64,000 nucleotides of DNA. Source: Lepidodermella squamata. Its lineage: Eukaryota; Gastrotricha. Position numbers and translations under genes: made by a program. The notes beneath the pieces were generated by a model, which was not told the DNA's origin, ran no database searches, and saw only the letters and a program-made list of their open reading frames with translations. The DNA lies in the NCBI GenBank assembly GCA_047495785.1, contig JBLDXI010000055.1, forward strand, positions 248,001-312,000, given 5' to 3'. How positions within the stretch are numbered: the first letter of the stretch is position 1; every line of letters starts with the position of its first letter. Positions 25,043-36,469 of this stretch are shown here, piece after piece.

Positions 25043-27144
25043 ATGTTCCGATTGTTTCGGAATATCAATTTTCAATCGTGCTATCTTAATCAGAGACCTG
25101 GAAACTTCGTCAAAAATTTATCTTCTTTCCGCAGAATCACATGCGGAGAGTTGACAGGAGTTGATGCTAGCAGCTCGGATTCGCACGTTGTTTTGTCTGG
25201 ATGGTTACAGTATCAACGATTATCTGGAAAGTTTTTTACTCTTCGTGATAGCTATGGTTCAACTCAAATTCTCGTTCCTGACGAAAATGCGGAATTGGCG
25301 AAGCTAGTAGAATCGGCCCCTCTTGAATCAGTTTTAGAGGTTACCGGCACTGTCAAACGGCGACCTGCAGGCCTGCAAAATAAAAGCATGCCAACTGGAG
25401 AAATCGAGGTTCATGCGAAAGACGTGAAGATATTAAATAAGTGCGATCTAAATCCCCTACCTTTTCAAGTGAGAACTTCGAATGATATCAAAATTTGACC
25501 ATTTTCTCGATTGTTTTTAATTATGCAGGTGAGTCGCGCTGCAGCCGTAAACGAACTCGTTCGTTTGCAATATCGTTATATTGATCTAAGATCAAAGGAG
25601 ATGCAAGAAGCTATACGCATTCGATCTCAATTTCTTCATAAAATTCGATCGCACCTTATCGAGAAACATCGATTTGTCGAAGTTGAGACTCCGTTTTTAT
25701 TCAAGAAGACCCCTGCCGGCGCTCGTGAATTTATAGTCCCGACCCGTCTGAAAGAAAACTATTTCTGCTTGCCACAGTCTCCGCAACAATTCAAACAAGT
25801 TCTAATGGCCGCTGGCGTAGATCGCTACATGCAAGTGGCTAGGTGTTTTCGCGACGAATCTGCGCGTTCGGATCGCCAGCCCGAGTTCACTCAGCTTGAT
25901 ATGGAAGTCTCATTCGCCGACGAAGAGATTATTAGGTTGGATTGGAATTATTTTCAGTTATTGATGATGATGAAATGATTGTTCTTAGATCCATAATAGA
26001 AAGCTCAATAATTAATGCGTGGCCCTCTCTTGTCAACCTGCGAAACTGCCCAGCCCCATCACAACCGTTTAGGCGAATGAAGTATCGAGATGTCATGGCT
26101 AATTACGGGTCCGATAAGCCTGACTTACGCTTTCCCGACTGGACTATCAAGGAGTCTACATCTAAACGGCATCGATACATGCGATTCGATGGGATTTTTA
26201 GGCTCTTCTCGGGAGGGAGCGAGGGTAAAAAAGCGTTATTGGAACTGGAGCAAAGTGTCACCCAGAAATATCCTAGTGCGAAAATATTCATATGCAAGCA
26301 TAATTCTAAACTATCGAAATTGAAATCAGTGGGAACCACTTATCTCCCAAAGGATATAGCTTCAGAAATCGAAGTGGCCGAACGTGACGGATCTACATCT
26401 GAAGACGGTTTAATTATCATCGTACCAAGTGAAGTTCAGGGTGACAAATTGATTGATACTCGACTTTGGCTTGGTCATGCTCGGCATTTTGTTGGGGCTA
26501 TTTGCGAAAAGCACGGATGGCCCGCTTCTAAAGATTTCAAGAGTTCATTCGAATTCCTGTGGGTCGAAGAATTCCCAATGTTTGTTCCCGCTGCTACGGC
26601 TGAATCTGACACGAATCAAAGCAAAATTGGAGTAGAATGCGGTCATCATCCGTTCACTGGTAAGAAAATTGTTTGGTTTATCATCATTTCGCAATAGTCC
26701 TATTTATTTTGTCCAGCTCCGCACCCCGAGGATGCCATTTTGTTGACCGAAGCTCTACAAAACATCGCGTCAATTGACGTGGAAAAGCTATTGAAGGTTC
26801 GCTCTCGTCAGTACGATTTGGTGTTGAATGGTCGTGAAGTGGGTGGTGGTTCCGTTCGACTTCATGACGCTGCTCTACAGAGGAAGGTTCTAGTCGATGT
26901 ACTTGGACACAAAGCAGAAGATTTTGATTTCTTTCTGCAAGCTCTAAGCTCTGGTTGCCCACCGCATGCAGGTATCGCTTTGGGAGTTGAAAGGTTGCTA
27001 GCTACTTTGTTGCATCGGCCGAGCGTTCGCGACGTGATGGCTTTTCCAAAGAGCAGCGAAGGGCGAGACGTGATGACTGGCGCTCCTTGCAAATTACCCC
27101 GTGAAGATCTCGAGTTTTACGGCCAGTTTGTTCCAAAGAAATGA
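25043..27144 (+). CDS. DARS2: Mitochondrial aspartyl-tRNA synthetase (DARS2)
   Basis: Class II aminoacyl-tRNA synthetase charging mitochondrial tRNA-Asp. Four exons, 25043-25468, 25529-25935, 25989-26659 and 26717-27144, all in phase; 643 residues against 645 in human. The N-terminus ([11 protein letters not shown]) fits a mitochondrial presequence. An OB-fold anticodon-binding domain (~40-150) precedes the bacterial-type catalytic core: [10 protein letters not shown], motif 2 [20 protein letters not shown], a GAD insertion domain in exon 3, and motif 3 [14 protein letters not shown] near the C-terminus. The eubacterial architecture separates it from the cytosolic enzyme. The ATG was chosen for the presequence and the acceptor-like signal 32 bases upstream. 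AATAAA at 27222-27227. Confidence 0.95.
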
Positions 27145-27227
27145 TAATTCTGTGGATTGATTCACTTTCAAAAATGTGCCACAATGGTCATAAATAGTAA
27201 TACTACCTAGAAATACTGATGAATAAA

Positions 27228-29022
27228 GTCTAGTTTCTATTTGATCTCTTGAAGTTTTTCAATTATCAAGTCCTTCTAGACAAGGCAAGGGGGCGAAACT
27301 GGATTAATAAACAATGCTTTTTAATCCGTGTCCAAGCACACAGAAGCGAGAAAAAGACATCGAAAAGTGTGTTTTACGAAAATGCAAAAACTGAAACTGA
27401 AAAAATCGCTCTGCATCCTCGCATGCAAAAGTACCGTAGAGGGCAACTCATCACCTGGACCTCCGATTTTCAATCTGAAAATATATTCGTACTCGTCTCA
27501 ACGAGTAGACCACGATATTTAGAAGTTATCCTGTATGTGAATCCTGCTTTTGGTGTCTGTCATATTGAGGTGTGGCAATAGAGGAATGGCATTAGGTAAA
27601 TTATTCCTTTGTAGATGACCATGCCATCTGCTTCGTCTCTACGTGGCTACGTCTCATGATCTTCTTGACTCACGCCCATTTTAGACTGCCGACGGAAAAT
27701 GCATGGCTTTTCCTATCTTCTGTCCTACAACCAAATGAATTTCAATAATTAGTCGAGGCAGATACAAAGAAACCTCCATTTCCGCGAGTCAAATCGATCG
27801 CGAGTCTTTATATGCTGCTAAATTACCCTTTCCCCTCTACCTCCTATACGGTAAATTTGTGTTTTTGTCAAAAAATCGCCCGAGTTTTAAATTCATAACT
27901 GGAAAATAAGTTATTGGGAGAGTCTAACTAATCAGATCCGTACCTTTTCCACAATTTGATGGAAAGGATGGACAAAAATGATCAAGACCTACAAAATCAT
28001 TTTCCGTGATTTTGATAAATAATTTTGATGATATAGCTCGAAATTTACATGGCAGGGTGGAGCTTATTGCGCTGAATCTGGAAATATATAATTCACCGAA
28101 ATCGCGATCAAAATGAGTCTGAAATGCGACAAAAACGTAATTTTGTCGACCATAGCAGGGCTAAGAAGAGAAAAATGGTGAGGGTTTAGGTAAAAGATGG
28201 AGAAAAGGCATGAAAATGATGCGTCTGTTAGGATGAAAATGTTGTTTGTGAGCTGCAGCTTCGTGGCAGCTTCGGCGATTTGTGCGCATCTGGAGCCATT
28301 TACGCCGTAAACAACGCGCTTGCGCCGGTAACACAAGTACTCCGCAGCACATTCTTTGCAATAATGTGGCTGATGAATCACGCGCACTTTATATAAGAGA
28401 AGTACTTCGGCGGAACTAATTAACGAAATTGTGTCGCGATTCGTGTGTTAGTTGACATTTGAAGCGATCTCGTCGATAGTGCTGTATAAAACAAGCCGAT
28501 ACCTGTTTTCCGCTCGAAAAAATGTTATTCCTAGCCCAAGTTATGCCTAAAATATTAGAATAAATAAAATGATTCCTGCTTTCCGTCAGATCCGCGAATA
28601 TGGGGCGCGCGGATCGCATTCCATTCCATAAAAAGATGCAGCAAAATTATGCGAGCTTCGTATATAATATTGTCATGGACAACTCATGGACAAAATATTC
28701 ATGATGTTACCCTAATTTAAAATTACCAAGGCCACTGACCCTTGACGATTTTCCGACAGAAATTTTTCGCGGCTTTTCGCGCTGAACTTTGAACTTACTC
28801 CTTGCTAGTAGTTTTTGGTAGCCAAAAGCTTCTGCGCGCAACCCACCGGTTTGTATGGTTCGTATATTTTGTATTTTTAGTTTCATTCTTTTTTAGCCTT
28901 CAAAGACACGCGGTAGCAAATTGTTTTGGTGACTTTGTTGATATTTTTCTTGATGACGATGATGACAGCGTGAGCAGATGATGTGGCAGCTAATAAACAA
29001 GCATTTTACTTGACTGTTCCAG
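27228..29022. other. Region upstream of the TMEM150-like gene
   Basis: Should contain the missing first exon of the TMEM150-like gene, but I could not find a phase-compatible exon with a start and a membrane helix. On the minus strand a TATATAA motif (~28387-28393) precedes an ATG-less open frame (28064-28387) of unlikely composition. No repeat or RNA gene recognised. Confidence 0.4.
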
Positions 29023-29833
29023 ATACACCCCAGTATTGTTGTGTCATGCTACGACGGTACACGAGAGCTGCGGCGTGTTTTCTCCAATGCTTAATGTGAC
29101 GTCAGCATTATGTATGACTTATCCCCTTTAGCTCCTTTTTCTTTCATTCTATGTTAACTGACAGATGGATTAATCGTATATTTGCGTTACCTGCAAGTGC
29201 AACAATATGTAAAACTGCTCAATCCTTCTCGTGTAAAATGCCTTAATTCTGCCGCCCTCGTCTTCGGGTGGATGGCTGCAGTCGGCGTGTCTATCGTGGC
29301 CTATCTCCAGGAGACATCGGTTCTTGAGGTGCACATGATCGGGGCTTGCATAGCATTTTTGTTAGCCGGCCTTTACATGGTGCTCGAAAGCGTCATCTCC
29401 TTCGCCACAGCTCCTCAATGCGTTTTAAAGCCAATTGCATATATTCGCAGCTTTCTCGCTGCTTTATATTTGGTGGCATTCATTTCAAGTATGTTGTTAC
29501 TTTTTATAATCGTCAAGTGACGAGCGAACTTTATTTTCAGCGCAAATCTTTGCTCTTCTCTCATTTTCATGCTTCAATGGAATCGATAAGAAGAAATGGC
29601 GTCCTCAGGATGGAGTAATATATTTTCTTTTCTTGGAATATCTGTTTTACGATATCTTTCAGGGCTGGAACTATCATTTGGTCAGTGCAAGTTCAGAATG
29701 GGCCATGAGCTTTTTCATTGTCTTATTTCTGGCGACTTACGGCTACGAACATCACCACACTTGCGTGCCTCCTCAAACAAGCTTCCTCGATGTTGCTTTC
29801 GGTCCTTTGACTGGCCAAGATGATCAAGTCTAG
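29023..29833 (+). CDS. TMEM150/DRAM-family multi-pass membrane protein (5' exon missing)
   Basis: Member of the Frag1/DRAM/Sfk1 superfamily (PF10277), membrane proteins linked to autophagy, phosphoinositide signalling or mechanosensation. Three exons are supported: 29023-29111, 29165-29488 and 29541-29833, with agreeing phases. They encode the ESCGVFSPMLN loop motif, a helix with LRYLQVQQYVKLLNP, the typical SIVAYLQETSVLEVHMIGA segment, further helices, and FQGWNYHLVSASSEWAMSFF before a short polar tail. The tail ends TGQDDQV, like the TDQV end of TMEM150 proteins, which favours TMEM150 over DRAM. The first exon, expected to carry the start codon and first helix and ending in phase 2, was not found upstream. 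AATAAA at 29981-29986. Confidence 0.8.
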
Positions 29834-30515
29834 GTTGTCTTTCAGACGTCTTCAGCCTTCAGCTCAATCCTTTTTCAATTTTGCTATGAATTTACATGAA
29901 GAACTAGTATAAAAGGCTCAGTTCTTCACCTATCCGTTGGTTTTACGTTTGTAGGAAGTTGATTGAATTTACATTAATGAAATAAATTAATGATTGAATT
30001 GTAACGATGGACCTCACTCATCGGCCATATGCTGCAGGTTTAGCTTTTCGCAACGTGCGATGCTAAGAGAACATGTCCAAAAACGTTCAAAAAACATTTC
30101 TAGATGGAGTAAACGGTGTTTTCTGCCACGGTCTATTGAATTGCATTGTAATAGTCTCTTGTAATAGTTAAGTACTGTAATAGTAATTGTAATAGTAAAG
30201 TATGTTTAGGTGGGCCCTTCCGGTGCCGGAAAGTCAAGTCTTCTGGATTCCAAACTGAAGCTGCGGGAACAGTCGTTATATACGGTCGCTAACACCCGTT
30301 GTCTCATTGCTCAAAAATAATGTCAGTGGTAGCTAATTACATTCTGCAGGGTGAATTCTTTTTCCATAACTGACCGTAAGAAAATAGCTGAACTATGCCG
30401 CTTGGATAAGTTACCCCCAAATGTCAACTCGGTTAAAGAGCGAGAGCGAATGGCTAAATTACTGTTGAATCGTCTGAGTTTGAATGAAGTTGCCGACCGA
30501 AGAATCGGACGGTTA

Positions 30516-31213
30516 TAGTGTGTTCACAAACTGCTTCGGTGAGGCGTCCGAAGCTTTCGGCCACCGAAGTTTCGTAAGAGGCCTCCGAAGTTGCGTAATC
30601 GCTGCCCGAAGTTTGAGCGCGTCCGAAGTTATTACACACGCACGCAAACACGCGCGCGCGCACACAGCCACTTGACTACACTGTACCTTGCGCCTAAAAT
30701 TTGTCTTTCCGGTGATATTTTCATTGACAATGCGATCCGTTTCATTAGCCATTAAAAAATTACATAGCAATAGTGATAAGCATTTAGATACTGAGAAATC
30801 AATATTGCAAAAATGTCCGGTTTCTATGACGAATTTTTGAATCTAGCGCGGCTCGTATGGAAAAAGTGGCTTTGATGAGAATGCGCGACAATATTTTAGC
30901 AAATATTTTTTATAGCGAATCTGGTGAACTGAGCGCTGAAATTTAGCTTCTTTTTATCCTCATCAGAAGGCGCGTCTCATTATGCAAAAAATTCGGAGAA
31001 TTAAGGTAAAATGGAAAAAAACTGCATTGACCCTGAGTACCGTGCGTGGTGTGTGAGCTAGCGGCCAAACTTCGGCCGCGAACAATAGAAACTTCGGTCG
31101 GCACGCTGCGAAAATGTCACTGATAAGGCCGCCGAAGTTTTGCTATTTCTCTCAGAAGTTTCTACTTCGCTCTCCGAAGCGGTCGGTCTCCGAAGTAGTT
31201 TGTGAGCGCACTA
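30516..31213. mobile_element. MITE-like element with 24-bp terminal inverted repeats
   Basis: The ends at 30516-30539 and 31190-31213 are inverted repeats matching at 21 of 24 positions, starting TAGTG and ending CACTA. The trinucleotide TTA flanks both sides (30513-30515 and 31214-31216), a possible target-site duplication of the PIF/Harbinger type. Inside each end is a cluster of CCGAAG/CTTCGG subterminal repeats, about ten in total. There is no transposase frame, so it would be non-autonomous. A short alternating CG/CA run lies at about 30650-30665. Confidence 0.65.
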
Positions 31214-31279
31214 TTATCTGGCGGCCAGCGAAAGCGTGTATCTACAGCGGTCGGGCTGATCAACTTTCCGCCAGTTTTC

Positions 31280-31316
31280 CTTGACTGACTTGACTGGACT
31301 TGACTGGACTTGACTT
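31280..31316 (+). repeat. Tandem 10-bp repeat, unit TTGACTGGAC
   Basis: Between three and four imperfect copies in a row, seen directly, lying between the MITE-like element and the SINE tail. Confidence 0.75.
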
Positions 31317-31365
31317 TGTTTCGAGTTACCGTCTTATTAAGCTGCTGACAAATATCGCTATGTCA

Positions 31366-31860
31366 AAACTAAACTAAACTAAACTAAACTTTATTGACGT
31401 GCAATTATCATATGCATGATTGCAGCACATAGTAAGGCATACTTATCATAGACACTCAAGTGTTAATCTAGTGGCTATTACTGGCCGAGGGCAGAGGATT
31501 TCGGGTTTGCTGCGCCGTATAGGGTGTGAACCAGAGGGTGTGATGTCGCAGACAACGGGTATTGCTGTCCGTGTCGGCGTCCATCTTTTGCACCATAGAA
31601 CTTTTGCACCGTGCGACACTGCAAGCTCCATTGGCACCATACCGTCCTAGACGAGTGTCGTGAGGCTTCGCTCGGCTATAGCTGACCGAGGTGATTAGTT
31701 CAGACGAGAAGGATCGGCGACCGAGGGTATTGCTGCCACTCAGCCGGAGCAGTAGGGGTAAAGTGCTCTGCTCAGTTACACACGCGCCGTGACTCGGAGA
31801 CGAACCACTGACCTTCAGAGAAAGCACAGCGGACGCTTAACCACTAAGCCACGTGCTCCC
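31366..31860 (-). mobile_element. tRNA-derived SINE
   Basis: Read on the minus strand, the element starts GGAGCACGTGG and carries an RNA polymerase III A box TGGCTTAGTGG (31851-31841) and a B box GGTTCGTCTCC (31806-31796), about 34 bases apart. That spacing and the TTAGTGGTTAAGCG run resemble a Ser/Leu-type tRNA head. A tRNA-unrelated body of about 400 bases follows. The 3' end reads AATAAAGTTT and then five copies of a pentamer (AAACT on plus, 31366-31390), a simple-repeat tail typical of SINEs mobilised by a LINE partner. No clean target-site duplication was found, perhaps because the head end is rearranged. Confidence 0.7.
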
Positions 31861-31903
31861 CTTGCTTAACCACTAAGCCACGTGCTCCCCCACTAAGCCA
31901 CGT
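31861..31903 (-). repeat. Partial tandem copies of the SINE head
   Basis: The 27 bases at 31835-31861 recur exactly at 31864-31890, and a 13-base part recurs again at 31891-31903. All contain the A-box region. They look like local tandem duplications of the 5' end of the SINE. Confidence 0.75.
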
Positions 31904-33424
31904 CAGGGTGTAATGTCATTTGCACGGTACATAAATTGATAAAAATTTGGCGGGTCCATTCAAATTTGGAAGCTCAAAAAATACCTCGAAGAATCGATGA
32001 AAACATCCTCAAAATCTGTACACACTTAACGAGAAAAACAGACTTCTTTGCTTTCTTTATACTGATTCTGTTGCGTTAATTCTGAGAACTTATTATGCTA
32101 GGAGCTATCAATAATTTTTCGTGTTTCATTATTGCATTAAAGGATGAGAGTTCGTTAAATTAGAATATTATGTTCCTTTGAAATCGATCAACATTTTTCA
32201 TTCGAATTTTGATCATCGGACGCCGTTTTGAATGTGAATTGAATGTGAATGTTTTCTATCAACTAGGCATGGTCTATAACAACGGATAACAAAAAATGGA
32301 GTCAATAACATAAGTGGAAGTATATTCTGCTGGAAAACTTCGGCTAACTTCAATGCAGTAAGTTGTTACGGATCGAAAAAGTTTAAAAAAAACATCATAC
32401 CATGCAACCAAGAAATATTTAGTTTAACATTTTTTCTCTCTTTATGCTTTCTAAATGTAACAAGAAATCAGTTAAGTATTGAGGAATTTATTATATGTGA
32501 AAGACATTTTAATGCGTTTTTTTGCTGTTCTTGCGACGATCTCTCCCCCTGATCGTGATGACTAAGCGAGTTAACCTAGTTCGATTCCGAATTCGCATAC
32601 AAGCGCGAATTTGAATATTTTATTACCTGATACGCTTGATCTTCCTTGCAACCATAACCTAGCACTCAATATCATTCATTGCGCCAGAATTGCGGTTACC
32701 GATTGCGGCGGCACGTTATCCGCAAGTTAGAAGTGTCGACATTCGGGGCTGCTTGCCGCTTGCGCTGGTGTTGACAGAGAAGATATTCAAAGAGGCGCTT
32801 TCTTTTCAGTCTGTCTGTCTGTCTCCGGTCTCCGACGCTGGTATCGATTTGTGGCGTAGATGTAGACATTGGAGATAAATTCAGGTTTCAGGTAGCTAGT
32901 GCACACTGCCCACTGCTCGACGAATTTGTCTTCTGTGATGAGTGTGTCTTCTTGATCTAATATCGAGACTCTCTTCTCGCAGTCAAGTATGCGTGATACT
33001 TGATAATCGAGATATCTCGGAGTTTGCAGTTATATATCCTGACCTGAAGTTAGGGTTTCTTCTACAACAAGCTTCATTCGATAAATGTCAGAGATGTTAG
33101 ATAGAATATCTGTTTAACCTAAGTAATAAGATTTGAAATTGTTTCTTTCCATTCGAAATTCTAAGTGTTCAGACCGCTTAGGAAGTCCGTACAAAGAATT
33201 CCTGGAATGCTAGCTCGCGATGGTCTTTCAGCGATCGCGTTAAAGTGAATTTCTTATAACATCGTTCCTCTTAATGAGCGATCAGATTTCGGAGCTGCAT
33301 AATACGTAACCATTCTTTATCTGAGCTTCGGCGTTTTTCAATTTATTCGGCGATAATTTTTCTAGCTTATATAAATATTCATATTTATTGGTCTTTAGGT
33401 TATATTGTATCCTTATTAACACAA

Positions 33425-34527
33425 ATGAATCGACCAACCGTCAATGCTGCTGACTCGGAATTTCAAGTCATTGAATTCCACATGCTTCAGAAATCAAAAT
33501 ACTTTCCATTAGCTCTAGCTTCGGGATTTGCGTTACGTTTTACGCTTTACCCGCTAACCTTGATCAAGACACGTATTCAACTTCAGCGGCACAACGAACT
33601 GTACTCAGGGACAATCGATGCGTTTAGAAAGATTTTCCGATCTGAGGGAATTCGAGGACTCTACCGTGGATTTGGCGTCAACTGTTTCCTGGTCATGCCA
33701 TCTCTGGCTTACATCGGAACTTATGAAGGCTCCCGCGGGTATTTGAAGAATATCTCAGAACTTAGCGGTCGCTACCGTGCTCTGCTCGCGGGGTGTGCTG
33801 CTTCATTGATGAGCCAAACATTCATCGTACCGATTGATATTATATCTCAATATTTGATGGTTCTCGGACCTCAGAAAACCGGTGTACAAGCATCGAAGCA
33901 CGCTACTCAACAAGCGTTGTATAACCCTCTCAACCTACCCCAAGAAGCGATGTCATCTCGGGCAAAAGCGACTTATCATGTAATTAATTCTATCTACCAA
34001 CAGTATGGAATATCTGGATTTTACCGCGGGTATTTCGTCTCCTTAATGACGTACGCTCCATCATCAGCGTTGTGGTGGTTCTTTTATGATAGTTATTGCT
34101 GTGAGTATTATTTTTCCAATCGAAACATTTTCAATATTTTTTTACGTTACAGCTTTCTTCCAGTCAACTTTAGTTTCTTTGGAGTTGCCTAGAATAGCTA
34201 TTCAATGTTTGAGCGGGCCAAGTTCATCGATCACTGTCTGTTTTCTAACGAATCCTTTAGATGTTTTGAGATCTCGGATTCAGGTAATTAATGATGACGG
34301 AATTTCTAGCTATATGCATGATTTTTGTTGAATTACAGTTACAAAGGCAGGATGTTTGGACAACATTTTCGCAATTGTGGAGCGAAGAGAGATTGCGGAT
34401 ATTCACCAAAAGCCTAACTGCCCGCCTGACCCAGAGTGTATGGCATTCCTTTTTCATCGTTCTGGGTTACGAGACGGTTAAACGCTTTGCGCTGCACGAC
34501 GAATATAAAAATTCTATAAATTGGTGA
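33425..34527 (+). CDS. SLC25A44: SLC25A44-like mitochondrial carrier
   Basis: Inner mitochondrial membrane carrier; SLC25A44 imports branched-chain amino acids. Three exons, 33425-34100, 34153-34283 and 34339-34527, in phase; 331 residues against 314 in human. Three carrier repeats are seen, with signature motifs PLTLIKTRIQLQ, PIDIISQYLMVLG and PLDVLRSRIQ. SLC25A44 features are the long loop after the second motif (ASKHATQQ region), RGYFVSLMTYAPSSALWWFFY, and the tail VLGYETVKRF. The third signature lacks a fully canonical end, as in the family. A second in-frame ATG at residue 20 (before LQKSKYFPLA) is an alternative start. An acceptor-like TTTAG ends 26 bases upstream of the first ATG. Confidence 0.88.
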
Positions 34528-34881
34528 ACGACGCATCAGTATATGCATGTATGTACAAAGTAGTCACACCGGTCAGCAGCTTTTCCAGTACTAGCCACTT
34601 GAAACGAATCAAGCGATGAAAGGCATATTAGGTGCAGATGTACCATCAACTTTCAATGTCTTTTATCAATAATTTTTGCTGCAAACCCGAGTTAATGTTG
34701 TTTGAGTTATTTTTACACTCATTGGGTATGAAGAATATCTACCGCCTATAAGAGATGAAACGACTCTTCCTTTATTGTTTGATTTTTAAAGACGACAATA
34801 CGAAAAAAGAGAGAAGATAACGCCTATTTAATTCGTTAATTTGTTATTTTTCTTAGGGTATTATTTATTACTGAATTAAGC
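34528..34881 (+). other. Short same-strand gap between SLC25A44-like gene and VTA1
   Basis: 354 bp, without a recognisable TATA box. A T-rich acceptor TTTTTCTTAG at 34847-34856 lies 25 bases before the VTA1 start. Such spacing is compatible with a polycistronic pair, but a separate promoter cannot be excluded. Confidence 0.4.
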
Positions 34882-35828
34882 ATGGCTACTCCCATTGCCG
34901 AACCTCCAGCTTCGTTGAAGCCGATCAAGCCTTATCTTAAGGTAGCTAGCGATATCGAGTCTACTCAACCTGTTGTTTCATATTACATGCGCTTTTTCGC
35001 CTTGCAAAAAGCGTTGGATATTGACAAGAAGTCACCCGAAGCTCGCAATTTCATCGCAACTGTTATGGGAAATCTGGAAAGTTTCAAATCCCAGAGGACC
35101 GACGAAGGAATTAGGTCTGAAATGGTTGGCCAATCGATGGTCGAAAGTTATGCGTTGATGCTATTCAAACGAGCGGATGAAATGGATCGAGCGGCCCAAT
35201 TTTCGCCTAACCTGGTTAAACTGTTTTACACCGCTAGCTTAATATTCGAAGCATTAAACCAGTTCGGAGCCGTTTCCGATGATATCGATAAAGTTCGAAA
35301 ATACTCGAAATGGAAGGCGGCTTATTTAACTGCATGTTTCAAATCGGGCGAGACGCCTATAGCTGGCCCGCCCATGGACGACCCGCAATATGCGGATATC
35401 GCTGCGGCCTATACTAGTGGGTCCGCTGGGGGTGGCGCGAGCTCAGCTAACTATGACGAGTCCGTTGTTGCGCCCCCAGTGCCGAGCAATTCAGCTGCCG
35501 GAAACTTCGATCTTCCCGCAGTACCTCGTAAGCTTTTTAAATGAGCATTATTTCATTAATTGACATGATTTTCAATTGTTAAGGTGGACCTCCGGCTTCG
35601 TCGTATCAACCCACCCCGCCAGCTCCTGTGGTAACTCCCGCGCCTATTCCAACCCCGAGCTCTTCCTCATCCTCGTCAGCTGCTGCTAATCTTTCTCTCG
35701 ACATGTATGCTAAAGCCATGAAACATTGCAAGTTCGCGCAAAATGCGCTTCAATACGAAGATTCTGCAACAGCGATACTCTATTTGGAAAGAGCTCTCCG
35801 CCTCTTGCATACTGGGAAAGACGAATAA
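34882..35828 (+). CDS. VTA1: VTA1 / LIP5, VPS4 activator of the ESCRT pathway
   Basis: Cytosolic cofactor that binds and stimulates the VPS4 ATPase during ESCRT-III disassembly in multivesicular body formation. Two exons, 34882-35527 and 35584-35828, in phase; 296 residues against 307 in human. The N-terminal paired MIT domain (~15-165) includes DIESTQPVVSYYMRFFALQ, GQSMVESYALMLFKRADEMD and KVRKYSKWKAAYL. A Pro/Ser/Ala-rich linker follows. The C-terminal VTA1 dimerisation helices (~250-290, KAMKHCKFAQNALQYEDS, LYLERALRLL) bind VPS4. AATAAA at 35994-35999. Confidence 0.95.
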
Positions 35829-36097
35829 TACTACTGTATTGACCTGGCTTATATTTTTGTTCATTCGAAGTAAAATTATTACGAGAAATTTGCAATTTGT
35901 TTTTACTATTAGTCAAGCTTGCTTTTGTCAAACTATTCCTGATGATATATGAAACTTTATAACATGCTTGTTTAAGGACCGCCTTGACGAAAGAATAAAA
36001 CGATAATTTGAAAGATTCCATGTTTTTTTTATCTCCTGAAAAGAGAAGTCACTCAACAGCGAGAGGAAACAATTTCCAGAGCTCATAGCAGCGCTTT

Positions 36098-36431
36098 CTT
36101 ATCTGCCGTTAATTTTCAGCAAACAGCGCCGAAATTTATATCACATCCAGCTCAGATGTGGCAAGTGTTGGCTTGTCTCTTCCCCGAGACAACGGCTTAT
36201 CGAGTCGGTGTTTCAGTGAGGGTGAACTGAAGCTGAAGCATTGTTATTCTCTTTTTTGTAGGTGTGCGAGAGATAAAAATAATGAGATAAAAAAGGACGA
36301 AACCGTTTCCAGAGAGAAGATAAAACTCCCGTCTCGGTTATACTGCGAATGTGCAGATTTGTCTCAATGCACGGGTTTATTTTTATTGCATTAGCTACTC
36401 CGCCTGTCGGTACGGCTTGTCTCATATATAA
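36098..36431 (+). promoter_or_regulatory. Promoter of paralogue A: GATA sites, TTGTCTC elements, TATA box
   Basis: Contains GATA-type sites CTTATCTG (36098-36105) and AGATAA (36271-36276, 36285-36290, 36318-36323), a perfect inverted repeat TTGTCTC...GAGACAA (36173-36192), a TTTGTCTCAA near 36360, GCTTGTCTCA (36415-36424) and a TATA box TATATAA (36425-36431), 39 bp before the ATG. The GCTTGTCTCA core recurs in reverse orientation before paralogue C. Confidence 0.55.
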
Positions 36432-36469
36432 CTGCTCTGTTTTGATTTTTTAGGGATATAGAGGAAAAA

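Larger units (their letters stand above)
29987..33424. other. Repeat-bearing intergenic region
   Basis: The largest gene-free stretch of the window. It contains a MITE-like element (30516-31213), a 10-bp tandem repeat (TTGACTGGAC) at 31280-31316, a tRNA-derived SINE on the minus strand (31366-31860) with partial tandem copies of its head (31861-31903), and a short TCTG run near 32810. The remainder (31910-33390) is AT-rich and shows no supported gene. The SLC25A44 promoter lies at its right end. Confidence 0.6.

Noticed and set aside
28064-28387. Minus-strand 107-codon open frame downstream of a TATATAA motif
   Set aside because: No ATG in that frame, no splice partner, and composition unlike the real exons nearby.
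30650-30665. CG/CA alternating run
   Set aside because: Only about 16 bases, inside the MITE-like element; too short to suggest a separate function.
31420-31827. Open frames of 64-119 codons on both strands
   Set aside because: They lie inside the SINE body and have no coding character.
32579-32591. GTTCGATTCC resembling a tRNA B box
   Set aside because: No A box at the right distance, no T-stem pairing around it and no acceptor-stem complement.
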